This document shows, piece by piece, positions 43,851-54,202 of a DNA stretch of 64,000 nucleotides. The DNA comes from Neoroseomonas eburnea (lineage in GTDB: Bacteria > Pseudomonadota > Alphaproteobacteria > Acetobacterales > Acetobacteraceae). The DNA lies in NCBI RefSeq assembly GCF_018129005.1, contig NZ_JAAEDL010000005.1:1-64000 (forward strand), in the 5' to 3' direction. Positions within the stretch are counted from its first letter, which is position 1. Each line of letters opens with the position of its first letter. Below the pieces are notes generated by a model. The model saw only the letters and a list, made by a program, of their open reading frames with translations, was not told where the DNA came from and searched no databases. A program made the translations under genes and the position numbers.

Positions 43851-46800
43851 ATGTCCGACAGCCGCCTCCAGGACCAGGCCTATTGCGGCTGCGGGGAGGC
43901 CGATGCGCCCCTCGCGCCCGGCATCGTGTGGAACCGCCCGGCGCTGCCGGAGATCGCCTGGCGCATCGGCCGCTTCGCCGGTTTCCGCGCGGCCGCGCTG
44001 CGCGACCTGACGCGCGCCCTGCCGTTGCTGACGTCGCGCGAGGGCGACGACCACGCCATCACGCTGATCGAGCTGTGGGCCGCTCTCGCCGATGTGCTGA
44101 CCTTCCACGGCGAGCGCATCGCCAATGAGAGCTACCTGCGCACCGCGGTGCATCGCGATTCCGTGCGGCGCCTGGTGCGGCTGCTCGACTATCGCCCCTT
44201 CGCCGGCCTCGCCGCGGAGACCGACCTCGCCTTCACGCTCGACCCCGGCGCGACGCTGACGCTGAAGCCGGGCCTGAAGGTGATGAGCGTGCCGGGGCAG
44301 GACGAGCTGCCGCAGATCTTCGAGACGCTCGAACAGGTGGCCGGCGAGGCGCGGCTGAACCGCGTCGCCGTGCGCGGCGTGCCGATCCCGCATGATCCGC
44401 TCGCCGAGGGCGCCTCCCGCGCCGCGTTGCTGAGCGCGCCCGAACGCCTCGGCCCCGGCGATCCGCTGCTGTTCTTCTGGGCCGATGCGGCGGAGGAGAA
44501 GACGCTGGCCAAGCTGGCCGCACCGGCGCGCGAACGCGAGGCCGCCTGGTCCCCGCCCAATGTCCGCGCCATGCCGCAGCCGGCGCTGATGGCCAAGGTC
44601 GAGCGCGCCATGCGGCTGTTCGGCCACAACGCGCCGGCGAGCCGCATCGTCTTCGACGAAGGCGAGAAGAGCAGCCCCACCACATGGTCACGCCCGCCCG
44701 GCTGGGTGAAGGTGCAGGAGGCATTCGGCATCGCGGCGGCCGACAGTGCCGCAGGCCTGCCGCTCGACGCGCGCATCGAGGGGCTGAAGCCCGGCGCGAC
44801 CATCGTGGCCGATCTCGGCCAGGGCGCGCTGCCGGTGCGGCTGGCGGTGGTGACCGCCGTCTCGGAAGCCACCGAGACCTTCGGCGCGGCGACCGACAAG
44901 GTCACGCGCATCGCCGTCGCGCGGCAGGTGCTGGGACGGCCGTCGCTCTCCGTCCTGACGACCGGTTCGACACGGCTGGTCACGCGGCTCGCCACCGGGA
45001 TCTGTGCCTCCTTCTTTCCCGGCGCGGGCGGGCCGGTGGAGCCGGTCAACTTCCCGACGGTCGGCGGTGCGCCGGTGCCGCTGACCGGCGACCCGATCGT
45101 CGCGGAAGGCTTTGGCCGTACCGAGCTCGTCGCGCGGGGCGCGGGTACGGCGCTGTGGTACACGCGCTCCCTGCCCGGCTTCGTCCTGACCTGGGTGCGG
45201 CTCGGCGGTGCGCTGAAGGGCGATCCGGTGCTGCTCGTCCCGGCCGCCGACCGCACCGAGATCGTCGCGCGCGGCTGGGACGATGCGATCTGGCTGCGCC
45301 GTGCCACGGGATCGGGCAACGCGCCGGCATGGGCCGAATGGGTGAGCCTCGGCGGCCGCGCCTCGGGGCCCGTCGCGGCGGCTGCGGTGCCCGCCTCGGG
45401 CGGGGTGGCCTGCGTCGCGGTGCGCGGCGTGGACGGCGAGGCCTATGCGAACTTCATCGGCGCCGCGACGGCGACCGGCTGGCGCGCGCTGCCCAGCTTG
45501 CAGGTCGCGGCGGAACTCGCCGTCGTCGCGGTCGGCACCTTCTTCGCCGTGCTGGCGCGCGCCGCCTCGGACAACGGGCTGCGCCTCTGCCTCGTGGCGC
45601 CGACCGGTTCTTCCCCCTGGGTCGAGGTGCCGGGCGAGGAAGTGGTCGCGGGCCGGCCGGCCATGGCGCTCGCCGCCGGCACCATCGGCATCGCCGCGCG
45701 CAGCGACCAGGACAAGCTGCTGTTCCGCGCCTGGGGCCTGAGCGGCGTCGCCACGGATTGGGAAGATCTCGGCGGCCCGATCGGCAGCGATCCGGCGATC
45801 GCCATCGCCGGCACGCGCATCGTCGTCGCCGCGCGCTTCGCCGACGGCACGCTGCGGATGCGCGAGCAGAACGCCGGAAGCTGGGGCGCCTGGCGGGTGA
45901 TGGGGGAGGGCCTCGGCGCCATCCCCAACCGCCGCACGGTGCGGCTGTGGCAGGTGGCGCAGCCCTTCCTCGATCCGCGCCGGCACGATTATCCGCAGAC
46001 CATCACCGGCAGCCGCGTGACGGTGCCGCTGGCCGAGCTCGACAGCATCGCCGCCAAGCGGCGCATCATCCTGACCGATGGCAGGATCACCCAGGTCGCG
46101 ACCGTGGCGGGTGCCGCGGCGATGCCGGCCGATGCGGGTGGCGAGCCGGCGGTGCTCGCCATCGATGTCGCGGCGCCGCTGGCCGTGCCGCTCGACGGCG
46201 CGGCGACGGTGCTGCTCGGCAATGTCGTGCATGCGAGCCATGGCGAGACGCTGGCCGAGGAGATCCTCGGCGACGGCGATGCGGCCACGCCGCTGCAGCG
46301 CTTCGCGCTGAAGCGCGCGCCGGTGACGCGGCGTGCCGCCGCGGGTGCGCTGCGTGGCGTGCCGGACATCACCGTGCTGGTCGGCGACGAAGCCTGGACG
46401 CCGGTCGAGACCCTGTTCGGCCGCGGCCCCGCCGAACGCATCTACGTGCTGGAGGAAGCCGAGGACGGCACCACCATCGTGCAGTTCGGCGACGGGCTGA
46501 ACGGGGCGCGGCTGCCGACCGGCGCGGGCAATATCCGCGTGCGCTACCGCATCGGCCTCGGCCTCGCCGGCCAGGTGCGGGCGGCGCAGCTCTCGGTGCC
46601 GCTGACGCGGCCGCCGGGACTCCGGGAGGCGACCAACCCGCTGCCCGCCGGCGGCGGCGCCGATCCCGAGGATGCGGAGAGCGCCCGCCGCAACGCCCCG
46701 CGCAAGGTGCTGACCTTCGGCCGCGCCATCAGCCTGCGCGACCTGGAGGCGCTGGCGATCGAAAGCGGCCTCGCCGCCCAGGCGCGCGCCGACTGGATCT

Positions 46801-47378
46801 GGAGCGGCATCGAGCGCCTCGCGCACCTCACCGTCGCGGCGCCCGGCGGCGCGGCGCCGAGCGCCGACACGCTGGCGAAGCTCGCCGCCGTGCTGGATGC
46901 GGCGCGCGACACCACGCGGCGGTTGCTGATCGGCGCGGTGCGCCGCGTGCCGGTGCGCATCGCCGGCCTCGTCTTCATCGAGGATGCCTTCGTCCGCGAT
47001 GCGGTGATGGAGGCTGCGCGCGGCGCGCTCGCGGCGCTGCTGGCGCCGGACAGTCTCGGCATCGCGATGCCGCTGCATCGCTCGGATGTCATCGCGGCCT
47101 TGCAGGGCGTGCGCGGCGTGAAGGGCGTGGACCTCGATGCGCTCGGCCTGCGCGGCGATCCCGGCTGGACGGCGGCGCAGCGCCAGGCGCGCGATCTCGC
47201 GCCGGGGCCGTTGCAGCAGCATCTGCGCCTCTTCCCGGCGCGGGCCTCCGCCTCCGCGGTGGGCGACCCGCTCGCCAAGCCCGCGCCAGGCACGGTGCTG
47301 CCGCGCATCCTGCCGGCGGAGCAGGCCTTCGCCGAGACGACCGACATCCTGCTGTTCGCCAGCGGAGGCCTCGCATGA
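43851..47378 (+). CDS. Baseplate J-like protein 2 (Pvc12/gp7-like) with an inserted beta-propeller-like region
   Basis: This 1,175-residue wedge protein opens with a baseplate-J domain (TSREGDDHAITLIELWAALADVLTFHGERIANESYLRTA). It closes with the conserved J tail (IYVLEEAEDGTTIVQFGDGLNGARLPTGAGNIRVRYRIG, then the gp6-like end). Between about 410 and 690 is an insert with roughly five similar blades, for example RTELVARGAGTALWYTRS, RTEIVARGWDDAIWLRRA and RIVVAARFADGTLRMREQ, each followed by a W-x-x-LGG-like segment. This resembles the DUF346/PLL lectin-type propeller repeat. A surface-exposed or glycan-binding role is inferred. Confidence 0.85.
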   Translation: MSDSRLQDQAYCGCGEADAPLAPGIVWNRPALPEIAWRIGRFAGFRAAALRDLTRALPLLTSREGDDHAITLIELWAALADVLTFHGERIANESYLRTAVHRDSVRRLVRLLDYRPFAGLAAETDLAFTLDPGATLTLKPGLKVMSVPGQDELPQIFETLEQVAGEARLNRVAVRGVPIPHDPLAEGASRAALLSAPERLGPGDPLLFFWADAAEEKTLAKLAAPAREREAAWSPPNVRAMPQPALMAKVERAMRLFGHNAPASRIVFDEGEKSSPTTWSRPPGWVKVQEAFGIAAADSAAGLPLDARIEGLKPGATIVADLGQGALPVRLAVVTAVSEATETFGAATDKVTRIAVARQVLGRPSLSVLTTGSTRLVTRLATGICASFFPGAGGPVEPVNFPTVGGAPVPLTGDPIVAEGFGRTELVARGAGTALWYTRSLPGFVLTWVRLGGALKGDPVLLVPAADRTEIVARGWDDAIWLRRATGSGNAPAWAEWVSLGGRASGPVAAAAVPASGGVACVAVRGVDGEAYANFIGAATATGWRALPSLQVAAELAVVAVGTFFAVLARAASDNGLRLCLVAPTGSSPWVEVPGEEVVAGRPAMALAAGTIGIAARSDQDKLLFRAWGLSGVATDWEDLGGPIGSDPAIAIAGTRIVVAARFADGTLRMREQNAGSWGAWRVMGEGLGAIPNRRTVRLWQVAQPFLDPRRHDYPQTITGSRVTVPLAELDSIAAKRRIILTDGRITQVATVAGAAAMPADAGGEPAVLAIDVAAPLAVPLDGAATVLLGNVVHASHGETLAEEILGDGDAATPLQRFALKRAPVTRRAAAGALRGVPDITVLVGDEAWTPVETLFGRGPAERIYVLEEAEDGTTIVQFGDGLNGARLPTGAGNIRVRYRIGLGLAGQVRAAQLSVPLTRPPGLREATNPLPAGGGADPEDAESARRNAPRKVLTFGRAISLRDLEALAIESGLAAQARADWIWSGIERLAHLTVAAPGGAAPSADTLAKLAAVLDAARDTTRRLLIGAVRRVPVRIAGLVFIEDAFVRDAVMEAARGALAALLAPDSLGIAMPLHRSDVIAALQGVRGVKGVDLDALGLRGDPGWTAAQRQARDLAPGPLQQHLRLFPARASASAVGDPLAKPAPGTVLPRILPAEQAFAETTDILLFASGGLA

Positions 47379-49684
47379 GCGACGCGACCATCCAGGGCGG
47401 GCGTCTCTACACCCTGCTCCCCGCCTTCTGGCGGGAACGCGACGCGGATCAGGGCTATCCGCTGCGCGACCTGCTCTCGGTGATCGAGACCCAGGCCGAG
47501 GCGCTGCAGGACGACATCCACCGCCAGCATGACGGGCTGTTCGTCGAGACCGCCGATGCGTGGATCGTGCCCTATATCGGCGATCTCGTCGGCACCACGG
47601 CACTGTTCGATCCCTCCGCGCAGCCCGAGCCCGAATTGTGGTTCGACCTGTTCGGCGACATGCGCGGCGCGCGCCCCGCGCCCGGCGCACCCTCCCGCCT
47701 GATGCCGGCGCTGGCGGCGCGGGCGCGGCCGGATGTGGCGAAGACCATCTACTACCGCCGCCGCAAGGGCACCGCGCCGATGCTCGAGGAGCTGGCGCGC
47801 GACGTCACCGGCTGGCCGGCGCGGCTGGTCGAGTTCTGGGCGCTGCTCGGCTGGACGCAATGGGTGCGCAACCGGCTGCGGCTCGATGCCGGCGGCTGGG
47901 TGGACCTGCGCAGCACCGCGGTGGCGGAACGCATCCGCGGCCCCTTCGACACCGCGCCGCGCAGCGTCGATGTCCGCCCCTTCGGGCGGGATGACGGGCG
48001 CGACGGCATCCCCAAGGTCGGCTTCTTCCTCTGGCGCCTGCGCGGCGAGCCGATGGACGGGCTCGACGCGCGCGCCGAGGCGAGCCCGGCCGATTGGCGC
48101 TGGCGCTTCAGCCCGCTCGGACAGGATGCGCCGCTGTTCATCCGCGCGCGGCGCGAAGGCGACGAGGCGGGCCAGGCCGGCGAGATCCACGTGCCCGGCC
48201 CGATCCGCCGCGGCGCGATCTTTCAGGACCTCGCCGCTGCGCGTGCGGCGGGCGCGTCGAGCAGCCTCTTCTATGGCCCCTTCGCGCCCGGCGCGGCAGC
48301 GGCGTCGGGTGGCACCAGCATATCCGTCACCATCATCCGGCCGGACGGCACGGAGGATGCCGTGCCCGCCACGCGCATCCGCTGCATGGCGCTCGACCCC
48401 TGGCAGCAGCCGGGGACGGATCTGGTCGGCATCGACGTGCGCACGGGGCGCATCGCGCTCGGCGCCGCGCTGACGGCGCGGGGGCTGCGCGTGGGCTGCG
48501 TGCGCGGCGTCGTCGGCGATCTCGGCGGCGGGGCCTATGCCCGGGCCGGGTGGCTGCTGCGCCCGTCCGGCGACGTACAGATTTTTGACGTCGAGGGCAG
48601 CGGGCGGCCGAACACGCATGCGACGCTGCGCGGCGCACTCGATGCCTGGGCGCTGGCCGGGCGGCCGGATGCGGTCATCCGCATCAACGACAGCCGCAGC
48701 TACGACGAGACGGCGAACCCGTTGGTCATCGAACCGGCCGATCCGGCGCCGGGCCGCCGCGGCCTGCTGGCGATCGAGGCGGCCGACCGGGTGCGGCCGC
48801 ATCTGCGCCTCGCCGTGCCGCTCGAGATCACCGGCGATCATCCCGAGAGCATGGTGACCTTCTCCGGCCTGCTGATCGAAGGTGGCATTGCGCTGACCGG
48901 CACGCTGCGCCGGCTGCGCTTCGTCCATTGCACGCTGGTGCCGGGCCGCAGCATTGCCGGAACCGGCCCCGCGACGCCGCCGGTCGCGCCGACGCCGGAG
49001 AGCCTGACGGTCGCCGGCACGCTCGGCGGCAATGTCGCGAATACCGGGCTGTCGGTGGAAGCGGTGTTCAGCATCCTCGGACCGCTGCGCCTGCCGGGCC
49101 ATGCGCGCCAGCTCGTGGTGCTGGACAGCGTGGTGGACGGCGTGACGGGGGATGCGATCGCCGGCCTCGGCGCGGGCGACGACGCGCCGCCATCGACCAT
49201 CGAGCGGAGCACCGTCCTTGGCGATGTGCGCGCGCTGCGCCTGCCGATGCTGGACACCTGCATCGTCGAGGGCACGGTGCGCGCCACACGCCGCGACGAA
49301 GGCTGCGTGCGCTTCTCCTACACCGATCCCGGCAGCCGCACGCCGCGCCGCGTGCGCTGCCAGCCCGACCTGGCGGTGGCGGACGCCATCGCGGAGGCGG
49401 AGGCGGCCAAGGGCGCCCCGCTCACCGACGCCGAGCGCAGCACCGTGCGCCACCGCGCCGAGCGCGCCATGCAGCCGGTCTTCGCCTCGCGCCGATATGG
49501 CCAGCCGGCCTATGCGCAACTCGGCCGCGCCTGCCCGCAAGGCATCGCGGAGGGTGCGGAGGATGGCAGCGCCATGGGGCTGACCTGCCACCTCAAGGAA
49601 CCGCAGAGGCTGATGAACCTGCGGCGGCGCCTCGAGGAATACCTGCCGCTGGGCCTCGAGCCCGGCTTCGTGTTCGTGACCTGA
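47375..49684 (+). CDS. Tail-protein-I-like baseplate protein with a large C-terminal extension
   Basis: This 769-residue protein has an N-terminal tail-protein-I-like region (about 1-165). Its segments are LYTLLPAFWRERDADQGYPLRDLLSVIETQAEALQDDI, VPYIGDLVG, YYRRRKGTAPMLEELARDVTGWPARLVEFW. The rest is unusual: it continues into beta-rich segments and a parallel-beta-like stretch (MVTFSGLLIEGGIALTGTLRRLRFVHCTLV, SVVDGVTGDAIAGLG) near 490-620. It ends in a Cys-containing motif (GRACPQGIAEGAEDGSAMGLTCHLKEP). The extension may bind the fibre protein encoded next. It overlaps the J protein by four bases. Confidence 0.85.
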   Translation: MSDATIQGGRLYTLLPAFWRERDADQGYPLRDLLSVIETQAEALQDDIHRQHDGLFVETADAWIVPYIGDLVGTTALFDPSAQPEPELWFDLFGDMRGARPAPGAPSRLMPALAARARPDVAKTIYYRRRKGTAPMLEELARDVTGWPARLVEFWALLGWTQWVRNRLRLDAGGWVDLRSTAVAERIRGPFDTAPRSVDVRPFGRDDGRDGIPKVGFFLWRLRGEPMDGLDARAEASPADWRWRFSPLGQDAPLFIRARREGDEAGQAGEIHVPGPIRRGAIFQDLAAARAAGASSSLFYGPFAPGAAAASGGTSISVTIIRPDGTEDAVPATRIRCMALDPWQQPGTDLVGIDVRTGRIALGAALTARGLRVGCVRGVVGDLGGGAYARAGWLLRPSGDVQIFDVEGSGRPNTHATLRGALDAWALAGRPDAVIRINDSRSYDETANPLVIEPADPAPGRRGLLAIEAADRVRPHLRLAVPLEITGDHPESMVTFSGLLIEGGIALTGTLRRLRFVHCTLVPGRSIAGTGPATPPVAPTPESLTVAGTLGGNVANTGLSVEAVFSILGPLRLPGHARQLVVLDSVVDGVTGDAIAGLGAGDDAPPSTIERSTVLGDVRALRLPMLDTCIVEGTVRATRRDEGCVRFSYTDPGSRTPRRVRCQPDLAVADAIAEAEAAKGAPLTDAERSTVRHRAERAMQPVFASRRYGQPAYAQLGRACPQGIAEGAEDGSAMGLTCHLKEPQRLMNLRRRLEEYLPLGLEPGFVFVT

Positions 49685-49702
49685 TCGCGCGGAGGAACCA
49701 CC

Positions 49703-52700
49703 ATGGCCGGCGACTATTCCCGCCTGACATTCGACCCGCGCAAGCGCTTCGCCGCGGTGAAGATGCAACAGGGCCGCGTCCAGCTCGACGCGGACTGGAA
49801 CGAGGAAGCGGCGATCATGCATGCCCGCATGGTCGCGCAGGCGCGCGAGACCTTCGGCCGCGCCGCCGCGAGCCGCTTCGGCACCATCGACGCCTTCCGC
49901 ATCGGCGTGGTCGCGGGGCCGCCGCGCGACCTTTCCATCGAACCCGGGCGCTTCTGGGTGGAAGGCCGCCTGGCGCTCGCGCTGCCGAGCGACGGCAGCC
50001 CGATCACCTATCTGAGCCAGCCCTTCCTGCCCGGCGCGCCGCCCCTGCCGGCGGCGGGACCGGCGATCGCGTGGCTGGAGACCTGGGAACGCGAGGTCAC
50101 CTGGGTCGAGGACCCCTCGCTGCTCGACGTCGCCCTGGGCGGCGTGGACACCGCGGCGCGCCTGCAATCGGTGTGGCAGGTGAAGGTGGATGGACGGCGC
50201 GATGCCTCCTGCGCGCTCGATCTCGATGCGCTCTTCCCGCCATCGCCGGCGCGGCTGACCACCGCGGCGGTGGCGCCGCCGGCGCCCGAGGATCCCTGCC
50301 TGATCGCGCCCAAGGTCGGCTATCGCGGGCTGGAGAACCGGCTCTACCGCGTCGAGGTGCATCGCGGCGGGACTGCCGCCACCGCGCGCTTCAAGTGGAG
50401 CCGCGACAATGCCTCCGTGCGTTCGCCGGTGCTGACGATGCGCAATGAGCTGCGCGGCGGGGTGAACGTCACCGTGCTCTCGGTCGCGCGCATCGGGCGC
50501 GATCCCGGGCTGCGCATCAATGCGGGCGACTGGGTGGAGATCACCGACGAGCACCGCTTTCTGAACGGCGAATCCGGGGAGATGGCGCAGGTCGCCGAGC
50601 CGCCCCTGGAGCAGCCGGGCGAGGACGGCGTGCAGGTGGTGCTCGACCGGCAGATCCCGGCCGCCGGCACCCGCGCCTTCGGCGCCAATCCGGCCGCGCT
50701 TGCCGCGCGGCGCACGCGCATCATCCGCTGGGACCAGCTCGCGCCGCGCAACACGCTCGACGCCGATGGGCTGATGACGGTCGGCGCCGCCGCGGTCGCG
50801 CTGGAGGAAGGCATCGAGGTCACCTTCTCGCTCTCCGGTGGCACGCAGTACCGCGCCGGAGACTACTGGGTCTTCGCCGCGCGCACCGCCGATGCCTCGG
50901 TCGAGCTGCTGAACGCCGCCGAACCGCGCGGGCCTCGGCGGCACTACGCGATGCTCGCCTCCTTCGCCGACATCGCCAGCAACGCGCAGCCGTCGGATTG
51001 CCGCACCATCTGGCCGCCACTGGCGCCGCAGGGCGGCGACGGATGCTGCACCATGGTGGTACGGCCGGGCGAGGATGTTCAGGCCGCGATCGACCGGCTC
51101 GGACCCAATGGCGGCTGCGTCTGCCTCAAGCCGGGCGTGCATGAGCTGCGCGACGTGCTGCGCATCCGCAGCGGGCGCGTGTCGCTGCATGCGGAGGCGC
51201 CGGGCGCGGCGATCCTGCGGCGTGCCTCCGATGCGCCGATCCTCGTCATCGGTGGTGCTGCGGCGACGCGCGTGCCGGTGACGGACGTGCATGTCGCGGG
51301 GGTGGTGTTCCAGCTCGGCAGCCTGCGCGGCGAGGGTGGCGGCGCGCAGCTGGTGGTCGAGCCCTCGGCCCGGCGCGTGCGCATCGAGGATTGCCGCTTC
51401 ACGGTGCAGGACTTCGCGGGGCGCATCGCCGCCGTCTCCCTCGGCGGGCCGGAGGCGGAACTCGCGCGTTGCGTGGTGGAGCGGCTGCCGCTCGGCGTGC
51501 TCATCCAGGACGAGGCGGCCGACGTCACCGTCGCCGACTGCGCCTTCGACGCCTCCAGCACCGCGGATGCGCAGGAGGATGCCGGCCTGGTGGCGGTCTG
51601 GGCCTCGGCCTGCGGCGGCGCGCTGCGGGTGGAGCGCAACGCCATCCGCGGCTACCAGGAAGGCATCGTCCTGGCGCGGGACGTGGCGAGCGGCCGCGCG
51701 CTCGATACGGATCTCGCAATGGTCATCGGCAATGTCGTGCTGCGGACCGCGCCGCCGGCCCAGCCCGCGCCGACCCCGACACCGGCACCCACGCCGACGC
51801 CCGCGCCGACCCCGACACCGGCGCCCACGCCGACGCCGACACCGGCACCCACGCCGACCCCGACACCGGCGCCCACGCCGACGCCGGCACCCACGCCTGC
51901 ACCGACGCCCGGCAGGCCCCCGGTGACGGCGCCTGCTCCGAGTCCAGGGCTCATTTCACCCGGCCTGCGGCCGCGCAGCGTCACGATCCGCCGGGTCCTC
52001 GATACGATGGCCTTGCGCGCGGGCGCGGCGCCCATCGTTGCGGCGGAGGCCGACGATCGCGCGATGGACGAGGCCATCGGCAAGGCCGCCGCCAGCCCCG
52101 CGAGCATCGCGATGAGCCGCGCCGTCGCAAGCCTGGTCCGCGGCACGGCGGCATCGGCCGCGGCGGGCGAGGCCTCGCTGGGGGTCGGCAGGCTGACCTC
52201 GGTCGCCGGTCCGGCGAATCTGCCCGCCTTCGCCATCGTGGCGAATGCCGAGAATGCGACGGTCGCCGAGAACCTGCTCGCCTGGACCGCGAGCGGCTAT
52301 GCCGGGATCCTTGCGGCGCGCGGGACGCGGAGCGTCGCCGGCAACGACCTGCTGATGAGAGGCCGCGCGGTGCCGGGGGAACCCACCACGGGCATCACGC
52401 TGCCCGTCGCTGCCGGGGTGGGCTTCGGCATCGTCGTCGGCCTCGGCGCGAATGTCGCACCCGGGGCCGAAGGCTGCGACGTGGACGGGAACGTGCTGCT
52501 GGGGTCGCTGATCGGTATCCTCGTCGGTCAGGTCGAGCTGGTGACGGTGCGGGGCAACCTGCTCGCGCGCAGCGCCGTCGGCATCGCCGCCAGCCTGGCC
52601 GATGCGCCGCGCATCGACGCCAACCTGGTGCACAGCGCGGAGCGCGGCATGCTCCTCATCGAGACGACGCGCGCGCGGATTTCCGGCAACCACATCGTCG

Positions 52701-53488
52701 CCTCGCGCCAGGAGGGGATCCAGGTGATCGGCGTCGGCCGCCAGGTACCGCCTGGTCCGCTCTGGATCAGCGGCAATACGCTGCGCCATTGCGGCGCGGC
52801 GGAGGAGCAGGCGAGCGCGATCGTCGCGAGCCTGCTCGACCCGGTGGCGGGGGAGGAGGATGCCAGCGCCGGCGGCCAGGACCTCGTCATCGAGCACAAT
52901 CTGGTTGCGGAGACGGGCGTGCCGCTGGGCGGCAAGGGGCCGCGCGCGGCGCGCAGCATCGCGGTCGCGCTGGCCGCGCCGCGCGTGACCGTGCATGGCA
53001 ACGCCATCCAGTGGGAGATGGCGGCGCGCACGCCGGGCGGGCAGAAGCTGCTCGCGGAGGAGGGCGCGAAGGCGAACCGTGCCTTGCTCGTGGTGCCGGC
53101 GCCGGCGCAGGGCCTCGATCCCTCGGCCGGGGAGAGGTTCGGCGGCACGGTCAGCATCACCGACAACCGGATGCGCGGCTTCGCGATGGACAGCCTGGTG
53201 GAATTGCGGGAGGGCGCGCAGCCGCCGGGCCGCTTCAGTGCCGTCATGTTCGGCACGAACCTGGTTGAGCATTGGGGGCCGCTGGACGTGCCTGGCGCCG
53301 CCTTGCCGGCCACGGTCGTGCTGCGCGGCGAGCCCGGCGCGACGGTGGCCGTTGCCGGCAATGTCGTGCGCGGCCCCGGCCGGCGCCCGAGCTTCCTGGT
53401 CGATGGCCCGAAGGAGGTCGCCTATGCCGGCAACGCCACCACCGGCCCGTTGCTCGGTGCTGCACCGCAGATGAACGTCATCGTCTAG
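49703..53488 (+). CDS. DUF6519-type protein with right-handed beta-helix, putative fibre/receptor-binding protein
   Basis: This 1,261-residue protein starts with a DUF6519-like module: [34 protein letters not shown], a signature of proteins in injection-system loci. The middle is beta-rich, and two beta-helix-like parts follow. One (about 450-685) has repeated [28 protein letters not shown] turns; the second (about 850-1210) has repeated N-x-L/ISGNxI-type turns. They are joined by a Thr-Pro-Ala-Pro tract (687-736). The fold fits a fibre or surface adhesin. Its position at the operon end agrees; target specificity is unknown. Confidence 0.83.
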   Translation: MAGDYSRLTFDPRKRFAAVKMQQGRVQLDADWNEEAAIMHARMVAQARETFGRAAASRFGTIDAFRIGVVAGPPRDLSIEPGRFWVEGRLALALPSDGSPITYLSQPFLPGAPPLPAAGPAIAWLETWEREVTWVEDPSLLDVALGGVDTAARLQSVWQVKVDGRRDASCALDLDALFPPSPARLTTAAVAPPAPEDPCLIAPKVGYRGLENRLYRVEVHRGGTAATARFKWSRDNASVRSPVLTMRNELRGGVNVTVLSVARIGRDPGLRINAGDWVEITDEHRFLNGESGEMAQVAEPPLEQPGEDGVQVVLDRQIPAAGTRAFGANPAALAARRTRIIRWDQLAPRNTLDADGLMTVGAAAVALEEGIEVTFSLSGGTQYRAGDYWVFAARTADASVELLNAAEPRGPRRHYAMLASFADIASNAQPSDCRTIWPPLAPQGGDGCCTMVVRPGEDVQAAIDRLGPNGGCVCLKPGVHELRDVLRIRSGRVSLHAEAPGAAILRRASDAPILVIGGAAATRVPVTDVHVAGVVFQLGSLRGEGGGAQLVVEPSARRVRIEDCRFTVQDFAGRIAAVSLGGPEAELARCVVERLPLGVLIQDEAADVTVADCAFDASSTADAQEDAGLVAVWASACGGALRVERNAIRGYQEGIVLARDVASGRALDTDLAMVIGNVVLRTAPPAQPAPTPTPAPTPTPAPTPTPAPTPTPTPAPTPTPTPAPTPTPAPTPAPTPGRPPVTAPAPSPGLISPGLRPRSVTIRRVLDTMALRAGAAPIVAAEADDRAMDEAIGKAAASPASIAMSRAVASLVRGTAASAAAGEASLGVGRLTSVAGPANLPAFAIVANAENATVAENLLAWTASGYAGILAARGTRSVAGNDLLMRGRAVPGEPTTGITLPVAAGVGFGIVVGLGANVAPGAEGCDVDGNVLLGSLIGILVGQVELVTVRGNLLARSAVGIAASLADAPRIDANLVHSAERGMLLIETTRARISGNHIVASRQEGIQVIGVGRQVPPGPLWISGNTLRHCGAAEEQASAIVASLLDPVAGEEDASAGGQDLVIEHNLVAETGVPLGGKGPRAARSIAVALAAPRVTVHGNAIQWEMAARTPGGQKLLAEEGAKANRALLVVPAPAQGLDPSAGERFGGTVSITDNRMRGFAMDSLVELREGAQPPGRFSAVMFGTNLVEHWGPLDVPGAALPATVVLRGEPGATVAVAGNVVRGPGRRPSFLVDGPKEVAYAGNATTGPLLGAAPQMNVIV
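51761..51910 (+). repeat. Tandem (Thr-Pro-Ala-Pro)n coding repeat in the fibre gene
   Basis: About 150 bp of near-perfect repeats of CCGACGCC/ACACCGGCACC-type units encode residues 687-736 ([12 protein letters not shown] and similar). Repeat units of 12, 18 and about 36 bp recur with only wobble changes. This is a hinge-like linker, and such tracts often vary in copy number between strains. Confidence 0.9.
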
Positions 53489-53557
53489 CGCGCCGCCCAG
53501 GATGGGCGCGCCCGACGCGCCAACCAGCCTTGGTGACGGCCAAAAGAAGGAGGGGGT

Positions 53558-53579
53558 CCGGGGGAGTTCTCTCCCCCGG
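53558..53579 (+). terminator. Terminator-like hairpin after the injection-system operon
   Basis: CCGGGGGAG-TTCT-CTCCCCCGG is a perfect 9-bp stem with a 4-nt loop, 70 bp after the fibre stop. It lies in the gap before the convergent secreted-protein gene. Confidence 0.6.
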
Positions 53580-53686
53580 TCTGACGCTGCCGCCTGCCCA
53601 TGGATCGGCGGCGAAGGCCGAACCGGTCGCCCATGCGCGCAAGCGGGAGGCGCCCAGGGGCAGCGCGCCCAAGCGGCCTGGGAAAT

Positions 53687-54046
53687 TCAGCCGGGCGGCG
53701 GCGCGACCGGCAGGGCCGGCGTGTAGGGCTCGATCCGGTAGGTTTCCTGCCGGAGGATGGCGACGCGGCCGGCCGCGGCATGGCGCGTGGAGCCGTCCGG
53801 GGCGCGGCCGACGACGTAGCGCCAGGCACCGACCTGGCCATCGGCGACCAGCTTGCGGGCGATGCGCTCGGCCTCGGGGCCGGTGCCCAGGGCGGCAAGC
53901 TCGGCCTGGGTGAGGCCGATGATGATCTCGTCGCGCGGCGACACGACGCGGAAGAGCATCACCGCGGGGGCCTGGGCGGCGGCGGGCAGGGCGCTCGCGG
54001 CGAGCAGCGGCATCACCATGGTCAGGCGACGGGAGAGGTGCGACAT
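53687..54046 (-). CDS. Small secreted protein of unknown function
   Basis: This protein of about 119 residues has a signal peptide (LTMVMPLLAASALPAAAQAPA). The mature part contains VSPRDEIIIGLTQAELAALG, GPEAERIARKLVADGQVGAWRYVVGRA and a proline-rich end. The family is not recognised. It is monocistronic, convergent with the fibre gene. ATG 54046 is chosen because AAGGA lies seven bases before it; ATG 54055 upstream is possible. Confidence 0.6.
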   Translation of the reverse strand: MSHLSRRLTMVMPLLAASALPAAAQAPAVMLFRVVSPRDEIIIGLTQAELAALGTGPEAERIARKLVADGQVGAWRYVVGRAPDGSTRHAAAGRVAILRQETYRIEPYTPALPVAPPPG

Positions 54047-54148
54047 CACGGTCATCCTTGCAGCGTGGGGCAGCCTGCCCTTGCCCGGGTCGGGCGGACC
54101 GCGCGCACTCTACGCACCGCCGCCACGGTGACGAGTGGAAACCGCAAC

Positions 54149-54174
54149 GAAAAGGCGGCGGGTTGCCCCGCCGC
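54149..54174 (-). terminator. Intrinsic terminator of rpoH
   Basis: On the minus strand GGCGGCGGG-GCAA-CCCGCCGCC forms a perfect 9-bp stem followed at once by TTTT (54149-54152). It lies 29 bp after the rpoH stop. This is the best classical Rho-independent terminator in the window. Confidence 0.85.
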
Positions 54175-54202
54175 CTGAAACGCTTCGCAGGGTACGCGGA
54201 CG

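Noticed and set aside
46544-51292. 1,582-codon open frame on the minus strand
   Set aside because: It is antisense to the baseplate and fibre genes, with Arg/His/Gly-rich shadow composition and no domain. The plus-strand genes have clear motifs and overlaps.
51761-51910. CRISPR-like repeat array
   Set aside because: Units are short, contiguous and in frame with a coding region, with no spacers.
26823-53488. Type VI secretion system
   Set aside because: No TssJ, TssL, TssM, double-AAA ClpV, Hcp-VgrG fusion or TssB/C two-part sheath is present.
26823-53488. Intact myophage prophage
   Set aside because: No integrase, terminase, portal, capsid or replication genes lie in the window near the tail genes.
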